NCBI RefSeq assembly: GCF_008329565.1
Contig: NZ_NPKT01000001.1
Location: 496,001-560,000, forward strand
Direction of reading: 5' to 3'
Length of the DNA stretch: 64,000 nucleotides
Source of the DNA: Mycolicibacterium sp. P1-5
GTDB lineage: Bacteria > Actinomycetota > Actinomycetes > Mycobacteriales > Mycobacteriaceae
Both the position numbers and the translations under genes were made by a program. Shown in pieces: positions 63,227 to 64,000 of the stretch. The notes under the pieces are model-generated. The model saw only the letters and a list, made by a program, of their open reading frames with translations. It was not told the origin of the DNA and did no database searches. Each line of letters starts with the position of its first letter. Within the stretch, counting starts at the first letter, position 1.

Positions 63227-64000
63227 CTACTGGCCGAGGGGTCTCTCGGGCTCGGGTGTGCTGGCCGGGGTCGCGGGTGCGGCGGCCGTGCCGCCGGCAG
63301 GCAGGGCATCACCGCGCATCGACGCGCGGATCTGCTCGAGTCGGGAATGACCGGCCATCTGAACGCTGGCCTGCTGGATCTCCATCATGCGGCCCTGCAC
63401 CGAGTTCTGCGCCAGCTCGGCCGAGCCGATCGCGTTGGCGTAGCGACGCTCGATCTTGTCGCGCACCTCGTCGAGGCTCGGGGTATTGCCGGGAGCGGCG
63501 AGCTCGCTCATCGACCGCAGCGAGGCACTCACCTGCTCCTGCATCTTGGCCTGCTCGAGCTGCGACAGCAGCTTGGTGCGCTCGGCGATCTTCTGCTGCA
63601 GCATCATCGCGTTCTGTTCGACGGCCTTCTTGGCCTGACCGGCGGCCTGCAGGGCCTGATCGTGCAGGCCCTTGAGGTCTTCCACGCTCTGCTCGGCGGT
63701 GACCAGCTGCGCGGCGAACGCCTCGGCGGCGTTGTTGTATTCGGTGGCCTTCGCGGCATCCCCGGAGGCAACCGCCTGATCGGCGAGGGTGAGCGCCTGG
63801 CGGACGTTGACCTGCAACTTCTCGATGTCGGCGAGCTGACGGTTCAGCCGCATCTCGAGCTGACGCTGATTGCCGATGACCTGGGCGGCCTGCTGGGTCA
63901 GCGCCTGGTGCTGACGCTGGGCGTCCTCGATCGCCTGCTGGATCTGCACCTTCGGGTCGGCATATTCGTCGATCTTCGAGTTGAAGAGTGCTGTGAAGTA
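63227..64000 (-). CDS. pspA: Phage shock protein A (35-kDa antigen), N-terminus cut by window edge
   Basis: An ESCRT-III-like coiled-coil membrane-binding protein, partial. The visible part starts with the reading [20 protein letters not shown] followed by [11 protein letters not shown] and long Gln/Ala-rich coiled coil to about residue 225, then a Pro/Ala-rich C-terminus ending EPERPLGQ. About ten residues including the start lie past the edge. PspA binds stressed membranes and, in mycobacteria, restrains the regulator ClgR. First visible gene of the psp operon. Confidence 0.95.
   Translation of the reverse strand, partial: YFTALFNSKIDEYADPKVQIQQAIEDAQRQHQALTQQAAQVIGNQRQLEMRLNRQLADIEKLQVNVRQALTLADQAVASGDAAKATEYNNAAEAFAAQLVTAEQSVEDLKGLHDQALQAAGQAKKAVEQNAMMLQQKIAERTKLLSQLEQAKMQEQVSASLRSMSELAAPGNTPSLDEVRDKIERRYANAIGSAELAQNSVQGRMMEIQQASVQMAGHSRLEQIRASMRGDALPAGGTAAAPATPASTPEPERPLGQ

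Overview
The window is high-GC chromosomal DNA from a mycobacterium, most likely a fast-growing Mycolicibacterium-type species. The gene order follows the M. tuberculosis block from the hemQ-hemY-hemE genes to pspA closely: dxs, trk pair, dut, cei, suhB, ppgK, sigA, sigB, ideR, sthA, nrdR, lexA, fadE20, hflX, dapF, miaA, miaB, recX, recA, ephG, pspM, pspA. Differences from that order include an intein-free recA, no echA15 beside hemE, no pspN after pspM, and extra genes: nhaA, an MFS exporter, a beta-lactamase-fold hydrolase, a molybdopterin oxidoreductase, a PE-PPE-domain hydrolase and a complete gluABCD operon. No tRNA, rRNA, insertion sequence, prophage or CRISPR array was seen.

Layout. 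1-3.6 kb: a minus-strand heme operon (hemE, hemY/hemG, hemQ) of the coproporphyrin-dependent type. 3.6-9.7 kb: DUF3000 and RNase D, then dxs, nhaA and two small genes. 9.7-14.4 kb: potassium homeostasis, with a KimA-like importer divergent from two Trk RCK-domain proteins, plus a TrmA-family methyltransferase. 14.4-22.4 kb: MFS exporter, DUF3159/OB-fold pair, hydrolase, DUF3710-dut pair, envelope gene cei, suhB and ppgK. 22.5-30.3 kb: primary sigma factor sigA, stress sigma factor sigB and iron regulator ideR with small genes between. 30.3-36.7 kb: DUF4192, sthA, a lipoprotein protease, PAC2 protein, hydrolase and PhzF protein. 36.7-40.8 kb: nrdR and the SOS unit (LysM protein and lexA, divergent) and an LGFP-repeat envelope protein. 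41-46.1 kb: fadE20 and the accessory pair (molybdoenzyme, PE-PPE hydrolase). 46.1-54.7 kb: hflX, dapF, miaA, a DMT-family protein, DUF349 protein, miaB. 54.7-64 kb: gluABCD, an F420-type oxidoreductase, recX-recA, glycosyltransferase, ephG, pspM-pspA.

Regulation is unusually legible. At least a dozen genes start 6-9 nt after a TANNNT hexamer, the mycobacterial leaderless arrangement; dut and the DUF3093 gene even share a TA step between two back-to-back -10 hexamers. The lexA/LysM intergenic region and the recA promoter each carry LexA-box and PafBC-type (RecA-NDp) promoter sequences. A perfect CRP-type palindrome lies between cei and the DUF4193 gene. A small dispersed GC-rich repeat occurs three times in tandem in front of hemE, once degenerate between hemY and hemE, and once 46 kb away in front of miaA, where it is translated as the C-terminus of the upstream protein.

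I see no clearly new multi-gene system; this is a well-conserved core region. The points most worth a second look are the dispersed repeat, the SOS regulatory architecture, the CRP site at cei, the potassium locus, and a lipoprotein hydrolase whose signal peptide lies upstream of any standard start codon.
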